Source: Pseudomonadota bacterium (GTDB taxonomy: Bacteria; Pseudomonadota; Alphaproteobacteria; Acetobacterales; Acetobacteraceae). Taken from it: DNA of 14,190 bases. Under the pieces are notes generated by a model, which saw nothing but the letters and a program-made list of their open reading frames with translations, was not told the origin of the DNA and did not search any database. The DNA is taken from contig JAKBCX010000007.1 in NCBI GenBank assembly GCA_021807465.1, positions 1 through 14,190 of the forward strand, written 5' to 3'. Numbering within the stretch: the stretch's first letter is position 1; every line of letters begins with the position of its first letter. This document shows, piece after piece, positions 1-6,061 of this stretch. The position numbers were made by a program, and so were the translations under genes.

Positions 1-512
1 AGTGTGCCGGTGGCGTTGAAGCCGATTGTGTATTGTTTCGAAATTGGATTAACACCCCCGGCATTAAAAGTTACATCCAGCGTCTCGGGCCGTGTTACGC
101 CGTGAAAGGTCAGCTCGCCTGTTACCTTTGCCGTATCCTGGCCTGTGCGCTCAACCTTTTCAGACTTGAAGGTGATGGTGGGGTATTTTGCCGTGTCGAA
201 CCATTCCGGGGAGTTCAGCTCCTTGTCCAGCACGGTGTTGGTGGTGCTGACGGAGTTGGCGGGGATGGTAATGGTGAAGCTGGTAGCGGCCAGCTTGGCG
301 GGGTTGAGGTTGAGCGTACCGGTGGCGCCGGTGAAATTGCCGTACCAGGTGGTGAAGCCCATATGCGACACTGCGAAGAGAATACGCGTGTGGCTGGATT
401 CCACCTGGTAGGTGCCGGGTTTTACGTGCGCCGGGTTGGGGTCTGCCACGGTTTGCGCCAGGGCGGCGGCGGGGGTGGCAAGCAGCGTGGCGGCGAGCAG
501 GATTTTCTTCAT
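1..512 (-). CDS. YceI-family secreted protein (partial, C-terminus beyond left edge)
   Basis: The visible 170 residues start with a signal peptide: MKK, a hydrophobic stretch to about residue 18, and a probable cleavage after ALA (residues 17-19). A YceI-like lipocalin-type beta-barrel domain follows from about residue 33 (GTYQVESSHTRILFAVSHMGF), with the family-typical segments LNSPEWFDTAKYPTITFKS (about 99-117) and GELTFHGVTRPETL (about 132-145). YceI proteins bind polyisoprenoid-type lipids or amphiphiles in the periplasm; the physiological role is usually unknown. Start at 512 was chosen because it gives an intact signal peptide and has a Shine-Dalgarno-like AAGGA just upstream. The family is usually about 190 residues, so only some 20 residues are missing. 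The gene begins 10 bp after the azoR stop on the same strand, so the two are probably co-transcribed. The fold assignment is firm; the ligand is not known. Confidence 0.9.
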   Translation of the reverse strand, partial: MKKILLAATLLATPAAALAQTVADPNPAHVKPGTYQVESSHTRILFAVSHMGFTTWYGNFTGATGTLNLNPAKLAATSFTITIPANSVSTTNTVLDKELNSPEWFDTAKYPTITFKSEKVERTGQDTAKVTGELTFHGVTRPETLDVTFNAGGVNPISKQYTIGFNATGT

Positions 513-522
513 TTTTATTCCT

Positions 523-1131
523 TCAGGCGAGAGTGGCGATAGAGGCGTGCGCGGCTTCGAGGGACGGGGCTTTGGCATCCGGGACGGCCATGCCGTCGGC
601 ATTGATAATGGTGACATCCTTAAGGCCGATAAAGCCCAGCATCGCTTTTAAGTGCGATTCCTGGTGTTCCAGCCCCGCCGCCGGGGCGCCTGGCGCGTAG
701 AAACCGCCGCGCGTGGAGGCGATGAAGACTTTTTTGCCTGCGGGAACCAAGCCGATCGGCGCGCCATCTGGCCCGTATTTGAAGGTTTTACCCGCCACCA
801 GCACACGGTCCGCCCACGCCTTAAGCTGGCTCGGGATGCCGAAATTATACATGGGCGTGCCGATGACGAGGATGTCTGAGGCAAACAGCGTGTCGATGAA
901 GCTCTGGCCGCGGGCGATGTCGGCAAGGGTGGTTTCGTCGGAAGGCGGGTGGCCGAACATCGCGCCAATATGGGCTGGGGAGAGATGGCCAACCGGGTTG
1001 GCGGCAAGATCGAGATATTCCACCTCCAGAGCCGGGTTGAGCGCCTTTTGGCGCGCGGTGATGGCGGCGGAAAGCTGGCGCGAGGCGGAATTATCGCCAA
1101 GGACGCTGGAATCGATGTGCCATAGTTTCAT
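523..1131 (-). CDS. azoR: FMN-dependent NADH-azoreductase / quinone reductase
   Basis: A 202-residue flavodoxin-fold protein, the usual length for AzoR. Visible hallmarks are the N-terminal FMN phosphate loop (HIDSSVLGDNSAS, residues 5-17), the isoalloxazine-binding TPMYNFGIPSQLKAW (92-106, with M94-Y95-N96-F97), and STRGGFY (139-145) of the second flavin loop. Family members are cytosolic dimers that use NAD(P)H to reduce azo compounds, quinones and some nitroaromatics by two electrons, limiting redox cycling. The ATG at 1131 has GGAG about 8 nt upstream. It is the first gene of a minus-strand unit with the YceI gene and is divergent from a LysR regulator, a common control arrangement for such reductases. 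The true substrate is more likely a quinone or electrophile than an azo dye; that is inference. Confidence 0.93.
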   Translation of the reverse strand: MKLWHIDSSVLGDNSASRQLSAAITARQKALNPALEVEYLDLAANPVGHLSPAHIGAMFGHPPSDETTLADIARGQSFIDTLFASDILVIGTPMYNFGIPSQLKAWADRVLVAGKTFKYGPDGAPIGLVPAGKKVFIASTRGGFYAPGAPAAGLEHQESHLKAMLGFIGLKDVTIINADGMAVPDAKAPSLEAAHASIATLA

Positions 1132-1181
1132 GAAATTTACTCCGTTGGGGGCGCCGGGACCGGCGCGATGACGGAGATTTA

Positions 1182-1248
1182 AGCCTAGGCAACCAAGCTT
1201 CGTAGCCTATATATAAAGATGGATTGTATCGGCTTTAACGATGGATTG
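1182..1248. promoter_or_regulatory. Shared azoR/LysR control region with two pairs of repeats 22 bp apart
   Basis: Within the 122-bp divergent intergenic region, AGCCTA occurs at 1182-1187 and 1204-1209, and GATGGATTG at 1218-1226 and 1240-1248. Both pairs are spaced by 22 bp, about two helical turns. GCCTAGGC at 1183-1190 is a perfect palindrome. LysR-type regulators commonly bind extended, phased sites between their own gene and the divergent target, so this is the likely operator. The assignment is inferred from position and spacing only. Confidence 0.45.
1210..1238 (-). promoter_or_regulatory. Candidate sigma70-type promoter for azoR
   Basis: On the minus strand, TTAAAG (1238-1233, weak -35) and TATATA (1215-1210, -10) are separated by exactly 17 nt. 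The -35 match is poor (3 of 6), as expected for an activator-dependent promoter. The -35 element sits between the two GATGGATTG copies, so a bound LysR protein would touch it. On the plus strand, TATAAA at 1212-1217 could serve as the -10 of the LysR gene, so the two promoters may overlap. Confidence 0.35.
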
Positions 1249-1253
1249 GCGCC

Positions 1254-2162
1254 ATGCTCGACGGCATTACCCTTGACCAGCTCCGTATTTTCACCACCGC
1301 CGCCGAGGCGCGGAGCTTTTCAGCCGCCGGGCGGCGGCTGAACCGGGCGCAATCGGTTATCTCACAATCTTTGGCCAATTTGGAGGCGCAGCTTGGCGTG
1401 GCGCTGTTCACGCGCGAGGGGCGCTACCCTGTGCTGACCGAGGCGGGCGAGATTTTGCTGGCCGATGCGCGCGCCGTGCTGGGCGGCATGGCGGCGCTGA
1501 AGGCACGGGCGCGGGGGATGGAAGCCGGGGTGGAGCCGGAACTGGCGGTGGCGATTGATGTGATGTTCCCGATGTCTGCCCTGACCGCCGCCGCCGCCGC
1601 GTTTGGCGCGCAATTTCCCATGACGCCGCTGCGCATTTACGTGGAGGCGCTGGGCGGGGTGGCACAGGCGGTGCTCGATGGGCAGTGCAGCCTGGGGGTT
1701 GTGGGTTCGCTGCCGCTGGCCACGCCATCATTGGTGACAGAACGGCTGCTGGGGGTGGAAATGGTGTTTGTGGCGGCGCCGCAGCACCCCTTGGCCGCCA
1801 TACGCAACGGCATTACCGAGCGTGACCTCTGCAAGCACGTGCAGCTCGTGCTGACCGACCGTACCAGCCTCTCCAAGGGGCAGGAATTCGCCGTGTTCTC
1901 CTCGCGCACCTGGCGCCTGGCGGATTTGGGTGCGAAGCATGCGTTTTTGCGCGCCGGGCTAGGCTGGGGCGGCATGCCGCTGGAGATGGTGCAGCGCGAT
2001 TTGGATGAAGGCGCGCTGGTGGAGCTGGGGCTGCTGGACCGGCCGGGGCGTGGCCATATGGTAATGGCGGCCATATATCGGGGCAACGCCCCGCCGGGGC
2101 CGGCGGGGCGCTGGTTTATCGAGACTCTGCGGCAACTGGCGGGGGATAAGCCGCCAGCGTGA
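1254..2162 (+). CDS. LysR-family transcriptional regulator
   Basis: A 302-residue protein of standard LysR length. The N-terminus has the winged helix-turn-helix (LDQLRIFTTAAEARSFSAAG at 7-26, then RRLNRAQSVISQSLANLEAQ to about 46, then LGVALFTREGR and LTEAGEILL). This is followed by a linker helix and a periplasmic-binding-protein-like effector domain (about 90-290). It is divergent from azoR across 122 bp and most probably controls the azoR-yceI pair and itself. The ATG at 1254 gives the canonical N-terminus. There is no strong Shine-Dalgarno; the only purine-rich stretch (GGA at 1243-1245) lies in the second GATGGATTG repeat, so regulator binding and translation initiation signals overlap. 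The inducer cannot be told from sequence; quinones or electrophiles would fit the target gene. Confidence 0.93.
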   Translation: MLDGITLDQLRIFTTAAEARSFSAAGRRLNRAQSVISQSLANLEAQLGVALFTREGRYPVLTEAGEILLADARAVLGGMAALKARARGMEAGVEPELAVAIDVMFPMSALTAAAAAFGAQFPMTPLRIYVEALGGVAQAVLDGQCSLGVVGSLPLATPSLVTERLLGVEMVFVAAPQHPLAAIRNGITERDLCKHVQLVLTDRTSLSKGQEFAVFSSRTWRLADLGAKHAFLRAGLGWGGMPLEMVQRDLDEGALVELGLLDRPGRGHMVMAAIYRGNAPPGPAGRWFIETLRQLAGDKPPA

Positions 2163-2163
2163 A

Positions 2164-2185
2164 GCGGGCTGGCGGAGCGCCCCGC
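2164..2185. terminator. Possible bidirectional stem-loop between convergent genes
   Basis: In the 25-bp gap between the convergent LysR and monooxygenase stop codons, GCGG (2164-2167) can pair with CCGC (2182-2185), and GGCG (2171-2174) with CGCC (2178-2181) around a GAG loop. A 3-nt bulge separates the stems. No run of T follows on either strand, so it is not a textbook intrinsic terminator. It is the only structure available to separate the two converging transcripts. Confidence 0.35.
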
Positions 2186-2187
2186 GA

Positions 2188-3690
2188 TCAGGTCGCGGCC
2201 AGATCCTCGGCTTTGGGCAGGTAGCCCTGCAGGTACTCCGCGATGAGGTCTGTATCCTCACGCAGGGACATGGCGGCCACGTAGCCATCGGGCCGGACCA
2301 GCCAGACGCAGCGCGGGCTTAGTGGCGGGCGCAGCTCATCTTCGAGCAGAGAGGGGAATTGCTCGCGCAGCCGGTTTACGCCGGGGCTGGGGTCGGCCAG
2401 CAGGGCAAAGCGCGGGGCGCTGCCGGCACCGAACGGGGTTTCGCCCGGCTTCTGTGCCACGCGCTGGCCGGGCTGCGGGCCTGGCAGGGCGTGATCTTCA
2501 ATGCCGTTAATGGGGCTGTGGTCGTAGCTGAAGGAAACCTCGGTAAGCGTTTCCGCCGCCTGGCGCCGCCCAGGGGCCAAGCCGAAATAAATATTGCCGA
2601 GCAGATTGCGGGCAAATTGCAAAGTGGGGTTGCGCACCGTGGCGGCCTGGGCGGCGCGGCCCAAATTGGCCACCACGCGCTCGGCCACGGCCTGGCGCTC
2701 GATTGAATAACTATCCAGCAGCAGCTCGGCATTGGCCGCGCCGCGCAGGGCGTAAACCAGCTTCCAGGCCAGGTTGCAGGAATCCTGTATGCCCATGTTC
2801 AGCCCCTGCGCGCCAACCGGGTTATGCACATGCGCGGCATCGCCCGCCAGGAACACACGGCCTTTGCCGTAGGAGCTGAGATTTTGCTCCTGCACCTGGA
2901 ACGCATAGAGCCAGACCGGGTTGATGGCCGTGATGCCGCCGGGGCCGCGCTCGTCCAGAATCTCCTGGATTCGGCTGAGCGGCGGAGTACCTGGCTCGAA
3001 CGTGCCGTTGCGGCCGGTATTGGCGATGATGCGAAACAGCCCGCCCGGCATGGGCAGGACGGACATGAAGCCATTCTCGTGCCAGAAAGAGTAGAACTCG
3101 TTGCGCGCGAACGGGCAGTTTTTCAGTTCCACATCGGCAATGTACCAGGAGGAGCGGTGCGGCGCCGCGGCGCTGGTAATACCAAGGGCCTGGCGCACGA
3201 AGCTGCCGCCGCCATCGCAGCCAACAAGGTAGGCGGCGCGGAGGGCCTCGGCCTTGCCGTTGGGGTGGTTGAGCGTGGCGGTAACGCCGTGTGCATCGCT
3301 GGTGAAGCCGCTCAGCTCCACGCCGCGTTCCACGTTCACGCCCAGCTTGGCCAAATGGGCTTCGAGAATCGCCTCGGTCCGTGCCTGGGGCAGCAGCACG
3401 GCATAGCGGTATTCGCTGTCTATGCCGACGAAATCGAGCCGGCCGATAAGCGTTTTGCCCGAATAGATGTTGGAGGCGTTCAGCTTCTCACCCGCTTCGA
3501 TAAGCGCGGGGGTGACGCCGCCGCGCGCCAGTAATTCCAGCGTGCGGGTCCACAGGAACAAGGCGCGCGACTGCTCATCGGCCTTTTCCTCCTTCTCTAC
3601 CACGCGCACCGGCACGCCGTAGCGGCGCAGCTCGGCCGCCATGACCAGCCCGACCGGACCAGCACCTGCAATGAGAACAATGTCGCTCAT
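2188..3690 (-). CDS. FAD-dependent monooxygenase, aromatic hydroxylase type
   Basis: A 500-residue class A flavoprotein monooxygenase (PheA/TfdB/UbiH-like FAD_binding_3 fold). The Rossmann dinucleotide motif is at the very N-terminus (IAGAGPVG, GxGxxG at 9-14). The CDG motif is at 158-160, and the second FAD motif GRVFLAGDAAHVHNPVGAQG spans 277-296. The C-terminus carries LVRPDGYVA, typical of this family. These enzymes use NAD(P)H and O2 to hydroxylate phenolic or polycyclic aromatic substrates in the cytosol; the substrate here cannot be deduced. An ATG at 3738 is in frame, but 3690 is preferred: it places the Rossmann strand at the N-terminus, as in relatives, and has AGGGGGAGG immediately upstream. 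No ring-cleavage or other catabolic genes lie nearby, so it looks like a stand-alone detoxification or tailoring enzyme. Confidence 0.9.
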   Translation of the reverse strand: MSDIVLIAGAGPVGLVMAAELRRYGVPVRVVEKEEKADEQSRALFLWTRTLELLARGGVTPALIEAGEKLNASNIYSGKTLIGRLDFVGIDSEYRYAVLLPQARTEAILEAHLAKLGVNVERGVELSGFTSDAHGVTATLNHPNGKAEALRAAYLVGCDGGGSFVRQALGITSAAAPHRSSWYIADVELKNCPFARNEFYSFWHENGFMSVLPMPGGLFRIIANTGRNGTFEPGTPPLSRIQEILDERGPGGITAINPVWLYAFQVQEQNLSSYGKGRVFLAGDAAHVHNPVGAQGLNMGIQDSCNLAWKLVYALRGAANAELLLDSYSIERQAVAERVVANLGRAAQAATVRNPTLQFARNLLGNIYFGLAPGRRQAAETLTEVSFSYDHSPINGIEDHALPGPQPGQRVAQKPGETPFGAGSAPRFALLADPSPGVNRLREQFPSLLEDELRPPLSPRCVWLVRPDGYVAAMSLREDTDLIAEYLQGYLPKAEDLAAT

Positions 3691-3693
3691 GAA

Positions 3694-3764
3694 CCTCCCC
3701 CTTTTTCGCACCGGTGCAAATGCCGGATCACGATGCAATACACCCCCTCAGTGCGGCAGGGGGG
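3694..3764 (-). promoter_or_regulatory. Structured leader of the monooxygenase gene (competing hairpins around the ribosome-binding site)
   Basis: On the minus strand, CCCCCT (3763-3758) is followed 9 nt later by its perfect complement AGGGGG (3748-3743). The same hexamer AGGGGG recurs at 3702-3697 as part of the Shine-Dalgarno sequence AGGGGGAGG. The C-run can therefore pair either with the upstream G-run or with the ribosome-binding site. Between them lies the perfect palindrome GCACCGGTGC (3708-3717). The pairing is seen directly; a regulatory switch is inference. Confidence 0.35.
3708..3717. promoter_or_regulatory. Palindrome GCACCGGTGC, candidate operator
   Basis: A perfect 10-bp palindrome, extendable to TT-N-GCACCGGTGC-N-AA (3705-3720), lies 17 nt before the monooxygenase start codon. 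The central CG dyad resembles operators of LacI- or TetR-type repressors. As RNA it would form only a tight self-complementary element with no loop, so a DNA-binding role is more likely. No matching regulator gene is adjacent. Confidence 0.35.
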
Positions 3765-3775
3765 ATGCGCCGTCC

Positions 3776-3789
3776 ATGACGTAAATCAA
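3776..3789 (-). promoter_or_regulatory. Imperfect FNR/FixK-type site upstream of the monooxygenase
   Basis: The minus strand reads TTGAT-TTAC-GTCAT, matching 8 of the 10 defined positions of the FNR-class consensus TTGAT-N4-ATCAA. It lies 86 nt upstream of the monooxygenase start. TTGAAA (3812-3807), a good -35 hexamer, sits 17 nt upstream, which would place the site over the -10 region and suggest repression if that promoter is real. A perfect version of the same site occurs elsewhere in the window (8794-8807). Confidence 0.35.
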
Positions 3790-3833
3790 GTTGGAAAACG
3801 GCGCAATTTCAAGCCCCCTAACGGCAAGCGGCA

Positions 3834-4934
3834 CTACGCCACGCTGCGCCGCACGGCCTGCGTGGCCAGCCCCAGCAGCACAATGGCGATAAGCGCCATG
3901 GGCCAGCTTTGCGCCCAGATGACGCTGGGCGGCAAGTTGGTGAGGAACATGCCGCGCGAGATGACCAACATGTAGGTAATAGGATCGAATTTGCTGACCC
4001 ATTGCAGGATGAGGGGCATGTTCTCGATAGGGCTGGCATAGCCGGAAATAACGATGGCCGGGGCCGCGTAGATGAACACGCCGAGTATCGCCTGCTGCTG
4101 GGTATGGGTGAAGGCGGAAATGGCCAGCCCCACCGCCACGCCAGCCAGGCTGAAGACGGTGAGCGTGGCCTCGAACAGTGGCAAATCGCCCTTGAATGGC
4201 ACACCGAACAAAAATAACGCCGCCAGAAGAACGATATTGGCCTCCAGCAGCCCGACAATGAGCGAGGGCACGGCCTTGCCGAGCATGATTTCCAGCGGGC
4301 GCAAGGGCGTTACGAGCATCTGCTCGAACGTGCCCAGCTCGCGCTCTCGCGCCAGCGACAAGGCGCTGACCATGGTGGTCATAATCATCGAGAGAATGAC
4401 CACCAGCGCGGGCAGGATGAACCAGCGGCTGGCAAGAGCGGGGTTGAGCAGATAGGTGAGCGCGATGGCAACCGGCCCCTGCCCTGCCCCGGCTGCCTTG
4501 GCGGCGTAGGCGCTGGTGATTTGCGACGCATAGGCGCTGACGATGAGTGCGGTGTTGGAGCGGCGCGCATCGATGAGCAACTGCACATGGGCGGTGCGGC
4601 GCGCCAGTATATCCGCCGAGAAATTTTGCGGAATATGCAGCACGGCGGCAGCCTGTTTTGATTCCAGAACATGCCGCGCCTGGCCGGGCGAATAGACGCT
4701 GGGCGCGGCGGAGAAGGCAGGGGAATAGGTGAAGCCGCGGATGAAATCGAGTGATTGCGCGCCAGCATCCTCGTTCCAGACCGAGAGCGGGACGTGCATG
4801 ACATCATAAGTGGCGGCGTTGGCGAACAGCACCACCTGAATGAGCGGCGGGATGATGAGGACGTAGCGGGTTTTTTTATCCGCCCAGAGCGAGGCAAGCT
4901 CTTTCAGCACCAGGGCGATAATGCGCGCGAGCAT
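3834..4934 (-). CDS. ybhR: ABC-2 type exporter permease, YbhR-like
   Basis: A 366-residue membrane protein (E. coli YbhR is about the same length). One N-terminal transmembrane helix (about 23-42) is followed by a large periplasmic domain to about residue 168, then about five C-terminal helices: the ABC-2 permease plan. The coupling helix motif LSLARERELGTFEQMLVTPL (about 192-211) is characteristic, as are FGVPFKGDL (243-251) and SGYASPIENMP (297-307). It is the last gene of the exporter operon; its ATG overlaps the TGA of the upstream permease by 1 nt (TGATG), indicating translational coupling. It should pair with the upstream permease as the transmembrane channel of the exporter. The in-frame upstream extension is only a shadow of the neighbouring gene in another frame. 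Confidence 0.92.
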   Translation of the reverse strand: MLARIIALVLKELASLWADKKTRYVLIIPPLIQVVLFANAATYDVMHVPLSVWNEDAGAQSLDFIRGFTYSPAFSAAPSVYSPGQARHVLESKQAAAVLHIPQNFSADILARRTAHVQLLIDARRSNTALIVSAYASQITSAYAAKAAGAGQGPVAIALTYLLNPALASRWFILPALVVILSMIMTTMVSALSLARERELGTFEQMLVTPLRPLEIMLGKAVPSLIVGLLEANIVLLAALFLFGVPFKGDLPLFEATLTVFSLAGVAVGLAISAFTHTQQQAILGVFIYAAPAIVISGYASPIENMPLILQWVSKFDPITYMLVISRGMFLTNLPPSVIWAQSWPMALIAIVLLGLATQAVRRSVA

Positions 4935-6061
4935 CAGTCCAGCCTCCGGCGGGTTACCGCCAGCGTGGCGGCGGTGGCAAGCACGGCGGCGACGGCCAGC
5001 CCGGCAAGGTTGGGCAGCAGCACGGACCACACATTGCCCGCCAGGAACAAGGTTTGCAGCGCCGAGACAAAATAGCGGGGGGGCATGAAATAGGTCAGAA
5101 TCTGCAGCCAGCGCGGCATGGAGGCGATGTCGAACAACATGCCAGAGAGCATCATGGACGGCATCATGGTGGTGATGAAGGAAAGCTGCGCCGCGACGAA
5201 CTGGTTGCGGGCGATGGTGGAGATGAAAAGCCCCTGCGCCAGAGCGAAGATGAGGAACAAGGCGGAAATAAGCGCGAGCAGCAAAACCGAGCCGCGCAAG
5301 GGCACGCCGAACACCGTGACGGTAAGAAACGCCGCCACCGCCATGCTGGCCATGCCAAGGACGAAATAAACGCCAAGTTTGGCCCCGGCCAGCTCCACCA
5401 TGGTGGCGGGGGCGGCGAGCATGGATTCCATCGTGCCGCGCTCCCATTCGCGCGAGACAATGAGCGCGGTGAGCAACGTGCCGGTCATGGACATGACCAG
5501 CACAATGATGCCGGGCACGATGAAATTGGTCGAGCGCAGGTCGGGGTTATACCAAAAGCGTGTTTCCAGGCTGATTCCGCCGGGCTGGGTTAGCGCGCGC
5601 TCGGCCGTGGTGCCCGCCAGCCAGGAGGCAAAGGCGCCCTGCACATAGCCCGAGAGCAGCGTGCCTGTGTTGGGGTCTGTGGCATTTACCGCCAGTTGCG
5701 CCTTGGCTGGCCAGCGCAACGGGTTGGCCAGGCGCTGGGCAAAATTCTCGCGCATGGTGAGAATGCCGCGCACCTGCCCGCTATCGAGCGCGAGGCGCGC
5801 CGCATGGCCGCTTGGCGCCCAATAGACGCTGAGATAGGGCGAGGCGTTAAGCGCCTGCTCTATACCGCGCACCGGGGAGGACCCGGCCTCGACAACGGCG
5901 GCGAGTTTGAGTTTGTGCGCGTCGAGCGAGAGGCCGAAGCCGTTGATGAAGAGCAGCACGACGGGCATTAAAAACGCAATAAGCAAGGCCGAGGGGTCGC
6001 GCAGGATTTGCAGCACTTCCTTGCGCGCCAGCCCGCGCAATATTTGCCAGCGGAATGTCAT
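4934..6061 (-). CDS. ybhS: ABC-2 type exporter permease, YbhS-like
   Basis: A 375-residue inner-membrane protein with one N-terminal helix (about 25-44), a periplasmic domain (about 45-178) and a C-terminal bundle of about five helices. The family motif SREWERGTMESMLAAP (203-218) is the coupling helix that contacts the ATPase. SGMLFDIASMPRWLQ (306-320) and FMPPRYFVSALQTLF (325-339) are typical of this permease group. The start at 6061 overlaps the ATPase stop in an ATGA, and gives the conserved N-terminus with RKEVLQILRDPSAL. With YbhR it should form a heterodimeric channel. In E. coli the homologous YbhFSR system has been linked to export of antibiotics such as tetracyclines and to Na+/Li+ efflux; the substrate here is unknown. 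Confidence 0.92.
   Translation of the reverse strand: MTFRWQILRGLARKEVLQILRDPSALLIAFLMPVVLLFINGFGLSLDAHKLKLAAVVEAGSSPVRGIEQALNASPYLSVYWAPSGHAARLALDSGQVRGILTMRENFAQRLANPLRWPAKAQLAVNATDPNTGTLLSGYVQGAFASWLAGTTAERALTQPGGISLETRFWYNPDLRSTNFIVPGIIVLVMSMTGTLLTALIVSREWERGTMESMLAAPATMVELAGAKLGVYFVLGMASMAVAAFLTVTVFGVPLRGSVLLLALISALFLIFALAQGLFISTIARNQFVAAQLSFITTMMPSMMLSGMLFDIASMPRWLQILTYFMPPRYFVSALQTLFLAGNVWSVLLPNLAGLAVAAVLATAATLAVTRRRLD

Noticed and set aside
2824..3534. A 236-residue plus-strand open frame antisense to the monooxygenase
   Set aside because: No recognisable domain and no ribosome-binding site; it is a complementary-frame shadow typical of GC-rich DNA, over a gene with clear FAD motifs.
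3834..5447. A 537-residue open frame suggesting an N-terminally extended YbhR
   Set aside because: The extension lies in another frame of ybhS and has low-complexity composition; the real start at 4934 forms a TGATG junction and gives the normal family length.
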